From Collinsella sp. MSK.8.10 (lineage in GTDB: Bacteria; Actinomycetota; Coriobacteriia; Coriobacteriales; Coriobacteriaceae), in the NCBI RefSeq assembly GCF_019041915.1, contig NZ_JAHPYF010000006.1, positions 86,656 to 150,655 on the forward strand: a stretch of DNA of 64,000 nucleotides, written 5' to 3'. The translations under genes were made by a program, and so were the position numbers. Each line of letters begins with the position of its first letter. Positions within the stretch are counted from its first letter, which is position 1. The notes beneath the pieces were generated by a model, which saw only the letters and a program-made list of their open reading frames with translations, was not told where the DNA came from and did not search any database. Below, one piece after another: positions 8,160 through 15,882 of this stretch.

Positions 8160-10754
8160 TTACTTGTCGGAGGCTACTTTCTTGGCAGTCGACTTCTTCG
8201 CGGTCGTCTTCTTGGCGGCAGTGGCTTTCTTAGCCGTCGTCTTCTTGGCCGCCGTCGTCTTCTTGGCCGTGCTCGCCTTAGTCGTGGTCTTGCGGCCGCG
8301 GGCGGGCTTCTTCTCCTTGGTCGGGCAGTCCATGTTGACGCAGATACGCCACGGGCCGCGCGCCGTGTTGACCACCACGATGGGGGCGCCGCACTCGGGG
8401 CAGGTCTCACCCGTCGCCTCGAGCTTACCGCGCGCCGGCAGAGGATAGCTTACGCCGCAGTCATCGTAGTTGGTGCAGCGGATAAAGCGCTTGCCGCTCT
8501 TCTCACTCTTGTGCGCGATCAGGTCGCCATGACGTCCGGCCTCGGCGCACACCTTGCACTCGCCCACCTTAAGGTCGGGCTCGTAGTTGGTGGGGCACGT
8601 GGGGTTCACGCAGATCTCGAAAGCCTTCTGACGGAACGGCTGGCATTTAATGCGCGGCGCGCCGCACTCGGGGCACACGGCCGCCTCGCCCTCGAGCGGA
8701 CTCACCTTGACGCCGCTCGGCACCGGATAGGTCACATCGCAGTCGGGCCAGCCCATGCAGCCAATGAAGCTGCCACGGGTCTTGGCGCTCGTCTTCATAA
8801 CCAGGTCCTTGCCGCACTTGGGGCAAGCTCCCACGCGCGCATCGGCCGTGACGGCGTCGCTGATGGCGTCGCCCAGCTCCTGCGTGTGCTTGAGCAGCTC
8901 GTCGAGCACGCCAGCCAGCAGCGCGCGCGAGTGCATCACGACATGCTCTTCGGTATCCTCGCCGCGCTCCACACGGGTCATGTCGCCGTCGAGCTCGCTG
9001 GTCATATCGGGGCTCGTGATGCGCGGGGCAAACTGCGACAGCGCATCGATGATGGCGATACCCAGCTGGCTCGGCTCAACGGGATCATTTTTGAGATAGC
9101 GCACGGCGTACAGGCGCTCGATGATGCTCGCGCGCGTGGACTTGGTGCCCAGGCCGCGCTTCTCCATCTCCTGCACGAGCTTGCCCTGGCTGTAGCGCGC
9201 GGGCGGCTCGGTCTGCTTGGCCTCGAGCTTAATGTCGAATACGTCGACCGTATCGCCCTGCTCAAGCGGCGGCATCTGCTCGTCGCGTTTAAGGCCATAC
9301 GGGTAGGCCTCGCGGAAACCCGGGGTCACGAGCACATCGCCCGAAGCCACGAACGGCTCACCGTTCACATCGAGCTCGAGCTTGGTGTTCTCGATGGTCG
9401 CGGGACCCATGAGCGTCGCCAGGAAGCGGCGGGCGATGAGGTCGTAGAGCTTGCGCTGGCCGCCGTCGAGCGTGGACGGATCGCCCTCGCCCGTGGGATA
9501 GATAGGCGGGTGGTCGGTGGTCTCGACTTTGCCGCGCGTAGGCTTCATGGGGCCGGCAAGCACCTTTTTGCATACGGGCGCCAGCGCCGGGTTGATCTTT
9601 GCCAGGTCGCTCACCACGGCGCCCAGATCGAGCGTCGCGGGGTACACGGTATTGTCGACACGCGGGTAGCTGATGAGACCGGCCATGTAGAGGGACTCAG
9701 CGATGCGCATGGTACGCGCAGGCGAGATGCCCTCGGCTGCGGCAGCAGCCTGCAGCGAGGTGGTCGCAAACGGCGTGGGCGGCTGCTGCTTACGCGAACG
9801 CTTGGTCACCGCGGCGACGGTTGCCGTCTTGGCACCGTCAACGTGACCGTACGCCGTCTCAGCAGCATCCTTGTCGGTAAAACGCGCCGTCTTGTGTGCA
9901 ATCTTAAAGCGGTCGTCCTCGGCGGCGCCCTGCGCGGCACCCATGCCGCGAATCTGCCAATAGTCCTCGGGCACAAACGCCATGCGCTCGCGCTCGCGCT
10001 CGACCACCAGGGCGAGCGTCGGCGTCTGCACGCGGCCGGCAGAGCGCACGTTACCAAAGCCGCCGAACTTGGCGAGCGTCAGATAGCGCGTGAGCACCGC
10101 GCCCCAAATGAGGTCGATGTGCTGGCGGCTCTCGCCGGCGTCGGCCAGGTTCTGGTCGAGTGAGACGAGATTATCGAAGGCGTGCGTGATCTCGGCCTTG
10201 GTAAACGAAGAGTACTGGGCGCGGGCAACCGGCAAGTCGGGCGCAACCTCGCGCACCTTGTTGAGGGCGTCCGAACCGATCAGCTCGCCCTCGCGGTCGA
10301 AGTCCGTGGCGATGATGACGCTATCGGACTTTTTAGCGAGGTTCTTGAGCGAACGAATGAGCTCCTTCTCGGCCGGCAGCTTAATGACGGGCGCCCAGGT
10401 GAGATAAGGCAGGCTCTCGAGCTTCCAGCCCTTAATGGAGATGCCATCGGCAAGGAACGGCTTACGCTTGGTGTCGTAGGGCGGACGCGCCAGGCCATCG
10501 GGCATATCGGCCGGCAGCATCTCACCGTCCTCGGTCACCGAATACCAACCCAGCTTTTTATCGAACAGCACGCTGTCGCAAAAATCGGGCGCAAGGATGT
10601 GACCGGCAAGACCGATCGTCACGCACTCCTCGCCCTTCCACTCAAAACGGTAGATGGCGGTGTTGTACACCTTGTCCTTTTTAGGCTTACCCGTGGACAG
10701 CCGCTCGGCGATCTGACGCGCGGCGTCGTTTTTCTCGGCGATGATGAGCTTCAA
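8160..10754 (-). CDS. topA: DNA topoisomerase I (type IA)
   Basis: It relaxes negative supercoils by transient single-strand cleavage. The 864-residue protein has a TOPRIM domain with DFDREGE (151-157), the catalytic Tyr363 in GLISYPRVDNT, and at least three C-terminal four-cysteine zinc ribbons (CPKCGKDL...CDVTYP, CPECGAPRIKC...CPTNYEP, CPECGAP...CPTKEKK). It ends in about 45 residues of Lys/Ala/Thr repeats (KKTTAAKKTTAKK), typical of high-GC actinobacterial proteins and probably DNA-binding. The start is TTG at 10754, 6 nt after GGAG. The gene stands alone, ending at a bidirectional terminator. Confidence 0.95.
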   Translation of the reverse strand: MKLIIAEKNDAARQIAERLSTGKPKKDKVYNTAIYRFEWKGEECVTIGLAGHILAPDFCDSVLFDKKLGWYSVTEDGEMLPADMPDGLARPPYDTKRKPFLADGISIKGWKLESLPYLTWAPVIKLPAEKELIRSLKNLAKKSDSVIIATDFDREGELIGSDALNKVREVAPDLPVARAQYSSFTKAEITHAFDNLVSLDQNLADAGESRQHIDLIWGAVLTRYLTLAKFGGFGNVRSAGRVQTPTLALVVERERERMAFVPEDYWQIRGMGAAQGAAEDDRFKIAHKTARFTDKDAAETAYGHVDGAKTATVAAVTKRSRKQQPPTPFATTSLQAAAAAEGISPARTMRIAESLYMAGLISYPRVDNTVYPATLDLGAVVSDLAKINPALAPVCKKVLAGPMKPTRGKVETTDHPPIYPTGEGDPSTLDGGQRKLYDLIARRFLATLMGPATIENTKLELDVNGEPFVASGDVLVTPGFREAYPYGLKRDEQMPPLEQGDTVDVFDIKLEAKQTEPPARYSQGKLVQEMEKRGLGTKSTRASIIERLYAVRYLKNDPVEPSQLGIAIIDALSQFAPRITSPDMTSELDGDMTRVERGEDTEEHVVMHSRALLAGVLDELLKHTQELGDAISDAVTADARVGACPKCGKDLVMKTSAKTRGSFIGCMGWPDCDVTYPVPSGVKVSPLEGEAAVCPECGAPRIKCQPFRQKAFEICVNPTCPTNYEPDLKVGECKVCAEAGRHGDLIAHKSEKSGKRFIRCTNYDDCGVSYPLPARGKLEATGETCPECGAPIVVVNTARGPWRICVNMDCPTKEKKPARGRKTTTKASTAKKTTAAKKTTAKKATAAKKTTAKKSTAKKVASDK

Positions 10755-10808
10755 AAGAGGCTCCTATCTCATGTCTCTGCGGCTACGCCCGCCCGTATGG
10801 CGGCCGAC

Positions 10809-11492
10809 TTACGCCCTTGCTTGCTCAATCTGCCCGATGAGCCAATCGCACCAGGCATCCATGCCCTCACCCTTGCGCGCGCTCACGGCAAACCGCGGCG
10901 CCTGCGGATTGAGGTCATCGAGTGTCTTAGTATACCTATCCATGTCAAAATCGAAAGCCGGAGCCACGTCGACCTTGTTGAGCAACTGCGCGCCGGCATG
11001 TTGGAAGATGCCCGGGTACTTGATGGGCTTGTCGTCGCCCTCGGGCACCGAGAGGATCATGATGGACAGGTTCTCGCCCAGGTCAAAGTCGACTGGGCAG
11101 ACCAGGTTACCCACGTTTTCGATAAAGATGACGTCGATGTTTTCCAGACCCACAGCCTGGTCGAAGGCGTCAACGGCCTCCATGATCATGTTGCCCTCGA
11201 GGTGGCACAGGCCGCCCGTGTTGATCTGGATGGCGGGCATGCCGGCTTCCTTCATGGTGATGGCATCGACATCCGAGGCGATATCGCCCTCGATGACGGC
11301 GCAGCGCAGGCCGGCCTTGTCGCGCAGGCGCTCGTTGGTGCCCAGAATCGTGGTGGTCTTGCCCGAGCCGGGGCTCGACAGCACATTGATCACATAGGTG
11401 TTTGTCTCTTTAAATCGCTGACGCAGCTGATCTGCCAGGCGCTCATTGCGCGACAGGATCGGCGACGCGATATCAATCGTTTTCTCAGCCAT
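10809..11492 (-). CDS. hypB: Hydrogenase nickel incorporation GTPase HypB
   Basis: HypB is a GTPase that works with HypA to insert nickel into NiFe hydrogenase. The 227-residue protein has the P-loop SSPGSGKTT (40-48), the metal-site segment GGLCHLEGNM, the ENVGNLVCP motif and LNKVD. There is no His-rich nickel-storage tract at the N-terminus. ATG 11492 is chosen because GGAG lies 8 nt upstream; a GTG at 11501 is in frame. hypA lies 55 nt upstream. No hydrogenase structural gene is in the window. Confidence 0.93.
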   Translation of the reverse strand: MAEKTIDIASPILSRNERLADQLRQRFKETNTYVINVLSSPGSGKTTTILGTNERLRDKAGLRCAVIEGDIASDVDAITMKEAGMPAIQINTGGLCHLEGNMIMEAVDAFDQAVGLENIDVIFIENVGNLVCPVDFDLGENLSIMILSVPEGDDKPIKYPGIFQHAGAQLLNKVDVAPAFDFDMDRYTKTLDDLNPQAPRFAVSARKGEGMDAWCDWLIGQIEQARA

Positions 11493-11547
11493 ACTTGGCA
11501 CTCCTTACTTTGGCCCCTTTATACCCCGTCCCCAGGTGGCTGGCGGG

Positions 11548-11904
11548 CTAATCGTCGGGGGTTTCGATTTCGATACTGGCGATGTCGAGCTCGCGGCCGT
11601 GCAGCAGGCGCACATTGGCGCCGCCGCACTGGGGGCAACGGCAATGGAAGCGGTCATGATCGAAGACCTCACCGCAGTCCAGGCACTCGCTTTGTGGATG
11701 GACTTCCTCCACGGCAAGCTCGCAGCCTTGCGTGAGCGGATCCTCGTCGCGAAACGTCTCCCATGCAAAGTCGAGCGCCTCGCGCACCACCTCGGTCATA
11801 TCCCCGATACGCAGCGTTACCAAAACGGCGCGCGAGGCCCCCGCCCCACGCGCCGCGCGAATCACTGTATCGAGTATGCCGTTGACAATGCCAACCTCGT
11901 GCAT
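11548..11904 (-). CDS. hypA: Hydrogenase maturation nickel metallochaperone HypA
   Basis: HypA binds nickel and delivers it with HypB to the hydrogenase large subunit. The 118-residue protein begins MHEVGI, so the essential nickel ligand His2 is present. Its structural zinc site is formed by CLDCGEVF and CRCPQCGG. The length matches the family. It lies between tatC (6 nt upstream) and hypB, so all four genes may share a transcript. Confidence 0.93.
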   Translation of the reverse strand: MHEVGIVNGILDTVIRAARGAGASRAVLVTLRIGDMTEVVREALDFAWETFRDEDPLTQGCELAVEEVHPQSECLDCGEVFDHDRFHCRCPQCGGANVRLLHGRELDIASIEIETPDD

Positions 11905-11910
11905 ACCGAT

Positions 11911-12702
11911 TTACTCCTCGTCATCCTCATCGTCCGAGAACAGGTCCAGACGACTCACAAACAAGCCCTCCTTACCCTCGCGCGCGGTAATGACCACACG
12001 GGCGATGGCAAGCGAAATCTCGTAGAGCGAAAGCAGGGCGCCGTACATGAGGCCCAGCGTAACGGGCGAGCCGTCGGGCGTAATCACAGCCGAGCCCACA
12101 AGCAGGCCAACGTATACGTAACGCCAGGCGCCGCGGAAGGCCGCGTAGGACACGATATGGAAGACGGACAGATAGAAGATGATGAGCGGCAGCTCAAACG
12201 CCACACCAAAGCCGATCATAAAGAGCAGCTCCATGTTGACGTAGTTCTCCAGATCGGGCAGCGCCGTGGCGACGGCCGAGGTCTCGCCGATGAGCCACTC
12301 AAAGCCTGCCGGGATAATGATGAAGTAGCAGAAAATGGCGCCCAGGAAGAACAGCACCGTCGAGGCGAGCACCGTGGGCACGACCCACTTGCGCTCGTTG
12401 GGGCGAAGCGCCGGCAGGAAAAATGCCAGAATCTGCCAGATAATCATGGGCGTGCACATGACCACGGCCATCTTGATGGCCAGCGAGAAGCGCAGGCCAA
12501 AGCCGCCGAGCGTGGTGGTGATGTAGAACTTACCTTCCGGCACAAAGGAGCGGATGGGGTCTTCCAGGATGTCGAGCACCACGGGCGTGGCGAAATACAG
12601 CACGATGGCGGCGGCAAACACCGATACGACCACGATGGTCAGACGGCGACGGAGCTCTCCCAGGTGATCGAAGAGCGGCATTCGCGCAGGTCCGATAGGC
12701 AT
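11911..12702 (-). CDS. tatC: Twin-arginine translocase subunit TatC
   Basis: TatC is the receptor for twin-arginine signal peptides on folded export substrates. The 263-residue protein has the conserved N-terminus MPLFDHLGELRRRL and six hydrophobic segments. The start ATG overlaps the tatA stop (TAATG), indicating translational coupling. Because HypA and HypB follow directly, an exported NiFe hydrogenase is a plausible Tat client, though none is encoded here. Confidence 0.95.
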   Translation of the reverse strand: MPIGPARMPLFDHLGELRRRLTIVVVSVFAAAIVLYFATPVVLDILEDPIRSFVPEGKFYITTTLGGFGLRFSLAIKMAVVMCTPMIIWQILAFFLPALRPNERKWVVPTVLASTVLFFLGAIFCYFIIIPAGFEWLIGETSAVATALPDLENYVNMELLFMIGFGVAFELPLIIFYLSVFHIVSYAAFRGAWRYVYVGLLVGSAVITPDGSPVTLGLMYGALLSLYEISLAIARVVITAREGKEGLFVSRLDLFSDDEDDEE

Positions 12703-13322
12703 TACTCATCGCCTCCCTTCGAGGCGTCGGCGGCAGCGGCGTCGTCCTCGGCCTCGAGCTCGCGAGCGAGCTGGTCGACGACGGCCTTGCGCTTGCGGGG
12801 ACGACGGGCGTAGAGATCGGCCGTCGTGGGCTCTGCCGGCTCGGGCTCCGGCTCTGCAGCAGGCTCAGGCTCGGGCTCCGGCTCTGCAGCAGATTCGGGC
12901 TCGACGGTGGCAGCGGCGGCAGCGGCAGGCTCGGCCTCGGCGGGCTCGGCGCCCTCGGCCTCATCGGCAGCATTCTCGCCCTCAGCAGCACCCTCGCTCG
13001 CGGCCTTCTCGGCAGCAAGACGGGCGCGGCGCTCGGCAAAGGTCTCCTTCTTGGCGGGCGCTGCCGTCTCGACGGCATCCTCGTCCGCATCGGAATCATC
13101 ATCGACGGCAGCCTTCTTGGGCTTGACCGGAGCCGACGCGGCCTCGCTCACCGGATCGATAATCTCGGACTGAACAACGGCCGTCATCTTTTCCTGCGTC
13201 TCGCGGAACTGACGGATGGCACGGCCGATCGTGCGGCCCATCTGCGGGAGCTTATCCGGGCCAAACAGCAAAAAGCCGAAGACCACGATGATCGCGAGCT
13301 CACCCTCTCCAATACCAAACAC
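12702..13322 (-). CDS. tatA: Twin-arginine translocase subunit TatA/TatB family, with long acidic tail
   Basis: TatA-type proteins form the membrane-thinning pore element of the Tat system. The 206-residue protein starts (GTG at 13322, 5 nt after GGAGG) with FGIGEGELAIIVVFGFLLFGPDKLP, one membrane helix with the F-G-P hinge. An amphipathic helix (MGRTIGRAIRQFRE) follows. The rest is an unusually long Glu/Ala/Pro-rich acidic region with the near-repeat EPEPEPAAEPEPEPA and a short basic patch RRPRKRK. The length is closer to TatB than to TatA, so the symbol is a family-level choice. Confidence 0.88.
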   Translation of the reverse strand: MFGIGEGELAIIVVFGFLLFGPDKLPQMGRTIGRAIRQFRETQEKMTAVVQSEIIDPVSEAASAPVKPKKAAVDDDSDADEDAVETAAPAKKETFAERRARLAAEKAASEGAAEGENAADEAEGAEPAEAEPAAAAAATVEPESAAEPEPEPEPAAEPEPEPAEPTTADLYARRPRKRKAVVDQLARELEAEDDAAAADASKGGDE

Positions 13323-13475
13323 ACATACCTCCAAGGCTCGATGTGAGTCGAGCCCGCACCGCGCCATTCGGCCGGAACTCGTCTATTCATTCGGTCAAGT
13401 ATAGCGCCCGGACGCCAAAACGTCCGAGCGCATCACAAACATATGCCAAACGGCACGCCCTTTTGGGGGCAAAGA

Positions 13476-13790
13476 TTATGCAGCGGTGATCGAAATCTCC
13501 TGGTCGACACCCAACAGCTGAACCACGCGCATCACCGGGGGCTGCACATTGGTGCAGCTAAAGCGCTTGCCGTGGTCGACCGCGTGGTGCGCGGCGCCCA
13601 CGAGCACGCCAATGCCCGTCGAATCGATGTAGCTCACCTGGGCAAAATCGAGCTCAACGGCCTCAGTGGGCTGCTCGAGCGCCAGGTCGATGGCATTGCG
13701 CAGGCTATCGGCGTTCGAGATATCGATCTCGCCGGTTACCTTAATGGTGTAGAGCTCTGGCGTGGGGTTGGTAGAAATACCCAAATCCAT
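13476..13790 (-). CDS. STAS-domain anti-anti-sigma factor
   Basis: This 104-residue single-domain protein matches SpoIIAA/RsbV-type anti-sigma factor antagonists, which bind and release a kinase-type anti-sigma factor. The phosphorylatable serine is in YIDSTGIGVLVGA (Ser57). Start MDLGISTNP at 13790. No anti-sigma kinase, phosphatase or sigma factor lies next to it, so its partner must be elsewhere. Confidence 0.85.
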   Translation of the reverse strand: MDLGISTNPTPELYTIKVTGEIDISNADSLRNAIDLALEQPTEAVELDFAQVSYIDSTGIGVLVGAAHHAVDHGKRFSCTNVQPPVMRVVQLLGVDQEISITAA

Positions 13791-13841
13791 GTATACGCTC
13801 CTTTACGTATCGAAAGTGCGGATAGTACGGGAAGCCGCGCG

Positions 13842-15146
13842 TTAGGCGCGCTCGGCACGCGCAAGCTCGGCAGCGACGAGCTTCACAGCCAGCACCAGCA
13901 CATCGAGCGCGGCCTCCAGGTCCTCGACCGTGGGATAGCTCGGCGCGATGCGGATGTTAGTGTCGCGCGGGTCCTTGCCATAGGGCCAGGTAGCACCGGC
14001 CGGCGTGAGCTTGACGCCCAGGTCGGCGCAAAGCGCGGCGACCTTCTGGGCCGAGCCCTCGGGACCATCGAAGCTTACAAAGTAGCCGCCGCGGGGGTGC
14101 GTCCAAGTGGCGCAGCCCGTGTCGCCCAAGCCCTCGGTGAGCTTGCGCTCGACGGCCTCAAAGCGCGGACGCAGGAACTCGGCATGCTTTTTCATGTGCT
14201 CCTTGACCGCCTCGATGGTAGGAAGGAAGCGCACGTGACGCAGCTGGTTGAGCTTGTCGGCGCTGATGAGGCCGGCCTTCAGGCGCTTAGAGAACTCGGC
14301 GATGACCGCGGGGCTCGCACCGATAAAGCCGATGCCGGCGCCCGGGAAGGTGATCTTGGACGTCGAGGCAAAGGCCACCACGCGGTCCTCAGTGCCCGCC
14401 GCGCGAGCGAGGTCAAAGATGTTTGTGAGCTCGTCGGTCTCGTCGTACAGGTCGTGCACGCAGTAGGCGTTGTCCCAGAAGATACGGAAATCGGGCGCGG
14501 CTGTGGGCATCTCGACCAGGCGGCGCACGGTATCCTCGCTAAAGGTGATGCCCGTGGGGTTGGAATACTTGGGCACGCACCAGATACCCTTGATGGAATC
14601 GTCGGCGGCAACGAGGCGCTCGATCTCGTCCATGTCGGGGCCGTTGTCGGTCATCGCGACGGGGACGTTCTCGATGCCCAAGTCGGCGGTGATGCCAAAG
14701 TGGCGATCGTAGCCGGGAACGGGGCACAGGAACTTGACCTTCTTGCCGTCGTGCGCGGCCTCGTAAGCCTCCCAAGGCTCGCTGCCGCACGAGCCGCAAC
14801 GCCAGAACATGCCGGCGATGTCGTGCTCAATCAGCAGGCTCGACGAACCCAGTACGAGCGTCTGCTCGGCGGGACAGCCCAGGAACTCCCCTGCCAACTT
14901 GCGTGCCGAGGGAATACCCTCAAAGCAGCCGTAGTTGGAGCAGTCGACGTTGCCGTCGTGCAAATCGGCGTCGGCATTGAGGATATCGAGCATGGGGCGC
15001 GAGATGTCCACCTGGGAGGGCGACGGCTTGCCGCGGGCCATATCGAGCGCCAGGCCTTTGGCCTTGACCTCGGCAACCTCGGCCTTGAGTGCCTCGATGG
15101 CGGCATCGAGTTCGGTGGTTTCCATCTTCTGGTAGATCGTCTGCAT
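13842..15146 (-). CDS. PLP-dependent aminotransferase of the AspT/MocR-like class I subgroup
   Basis: This 434-residue fold-type I aminotransferase probably transfers the amino group of aspartate or alanine. The PLP lysine is in STSKITFPGAGIGF, with the binding segments YSNPTG, WDNAYCVHDL and a late NIRIAPSYP. The start (MQTIYQKMETTELDAAIEALKAEVAEVKAKGLALDMA, given here in parts: MQTIYQKMETT then GLALDMARGKP) resembles the longer actinobacterial aspartate aminotransferases (AspT), not classical AspC. It stands between the STAS gene and a divergent small gene. Substrate is inferred from family only. Confidence 0.88.
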   Translation of the reverse strand: MQTIYQKMETTELDAAIEALKAEVAEVKAKGLALDMARGKPSPSQVDISRPMLDILNADADLHDGNVDCSNYGCFEGIPSARKLAGEFLGCPAEQTLVLGSSSLLIEHDIAGMFWRCGSCGSEPWEAYEAAHDGKKVKFLCPVPGYDRHFGITADLGIENVPVAMTDNGPDMDEIERLVAADDSIKGIWCVPKYSNPTGITFSEDTVRRLVEMPTAAPDFRIFWDNAYCVHDLYDETDELTNIFDLARAAGTEDRVVAFASTSKITFPGAGIGFIGASPAVIAEFSKRLKAGLISADKLNQLRHVRFLPTIEAVKEHMKKHAEFLRPRFEAVERKLTEGLGDTGCATWTHPRGGYFVSFDGPEGSAQKVAALCADLGVKLTPAGATWPYGKDPRDTNIRIAPSYPTVEDLEAALDVLVLAVKLVAAELARAERA

Positions 15147-15295
15147 GGGGTGCGACCTTTCGCGAAGCGGTACGTTGCAGTTCGTCTAAGTATAGACCGC
15201 CACCGCCGCAACGTTATGAAGCCGTGATAGATTAAGTCCATCGCAATAAATACGAATCGCCGCGCATGCCGGCGTGGGGCGCCCAAGGAGGCACT

Positions 15296-15550
15296 ATGGA
15301 GTACGGATCGTTCCAGGCCGAGGAATTCGGCGACCTGCAGCGCCTGGTCGACGGACTGTTTTACGATCGCCACGCCATCGACCGCCTGGATCTGATCGTA
15401 CAGGCCGAGATCTTGGACCTGGCGCCCGATCTCATGGAGATCGTCAACCTGCTACCGCCCGGCTATTACGACCGCCAGTCACTTTGCGACCAGCTCAACT
15501 CCGCCTTGGCCGCCCACGGCTGGGGCGCCATCTACGGCACCGTGGAATAA
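15296..15550 (+). CDS. Small conserved-looking acidic protein of unknown function
   Basis: The 84-residue protein begins MEYGSFQAEEFGDLQRLVDG at 15296, 5 nt after a strong AAGGAGG site. It is acidic, Leu-rich and probably helical, with no cysteines pairing, signal peptide or membrane segment. I recognise no family. The good ribosome-binding site and protein-like composition support it as a real gene. It is followed by the truncated repeat module and the second inverted-repeat element. Confidence 0.65.
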   Translation: MEYGSFQAEEFGDLQRLVDGLFYDRHAIDRLDLIVQAEILDLAPDLMEIVNLLPPGYYDRQSLCDQLNSALAAHGWGAIYGTVE

Positions 15551-15552
15551 AC

Positions 15553-15565
15553 CTAGTCATTGGGG
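15553..15565. repeat. Truncated CTAGTCATT hairpin module
   Basis: CTAGTCATTGGGG is the left half of the 31-nt module found whole at 38113-38143; it stops where the inverted-repeat element begins. Confidence 0.55.
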
Positions 15566-15569
15566 CCTG

Positions 15570-15797
15570 TGGTCAAAAAATAGCAAATATGAGTACTGTT
15601 ACTTTTTTAGTAACAGCGATTTTGAATTAAAAAGGCCAGTCTTGGCCTTTTGTGTCCGGTTTTGGAAGGATGCATCGGCATTTTTCGTCCAGCCACGCAA
15701 TCGTTAATGCACAGACAGAATAGATTTGTACATTATTTTTCGCGCCTAAAATGAAACGCCGTTTGTGACAGTACTCACAAACGGCGTTTTTTGGCCA
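15570..15797. repeat. 228-bp inverted-repeat element, copy 2
   Basis: The left end repeats the first 33 nt of copy 1 with one difference and continues into a perfect hairpin (CTGTTACT / AGTAACAG). The right end keeps only TGGCCAAAAAA and GAGTACTGT of the terminal repeat. It has turned into a perfect 15-bp hairpin (15754-15768 with 15775-15789) followed by TTTTTT. A further hairpin (AAAAGGCCA / TGGCCTTTT, 15630-15651) sits inside. Confidence 0.8.
15754..15792. terminator. Strong intrinsic terminator formed by the element's right end
   Basis: A perfect 15-bp stem with loop CAGTAC is followed by six T on the plus strand; on the minus strand a T-rich stretch also follows, so it may serve both the small plus-strand gene and nhaA. 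Confidence 0.85.
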
Positions 15798-15882
15798 CTG
15801 GGGTGTCCGGCAGGTGGCAAGTACCACTCAAAACCGCGTTTTACACGCGCTCGAGCAGGCTCTGGCGTCTGTTTCTACGCGC

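Larger units (their letters stand above)
15551..15882. other. Gap filled by a repeat element and terminators
   Basis: This 332-bp gap holds a truncated hairpin module, the inverted-repeat element copy 2 and two hairpins with T-runs; about 85 nt next to the nhaA stop show nothing. Confidence 0.7.

Noticed and set aside
8022..10163. A 700-codon plus-strand open frame opposite topA
   Set aside because: Complement of topA; biased composition, no ribosome-binding site and a terminator just inside its start.
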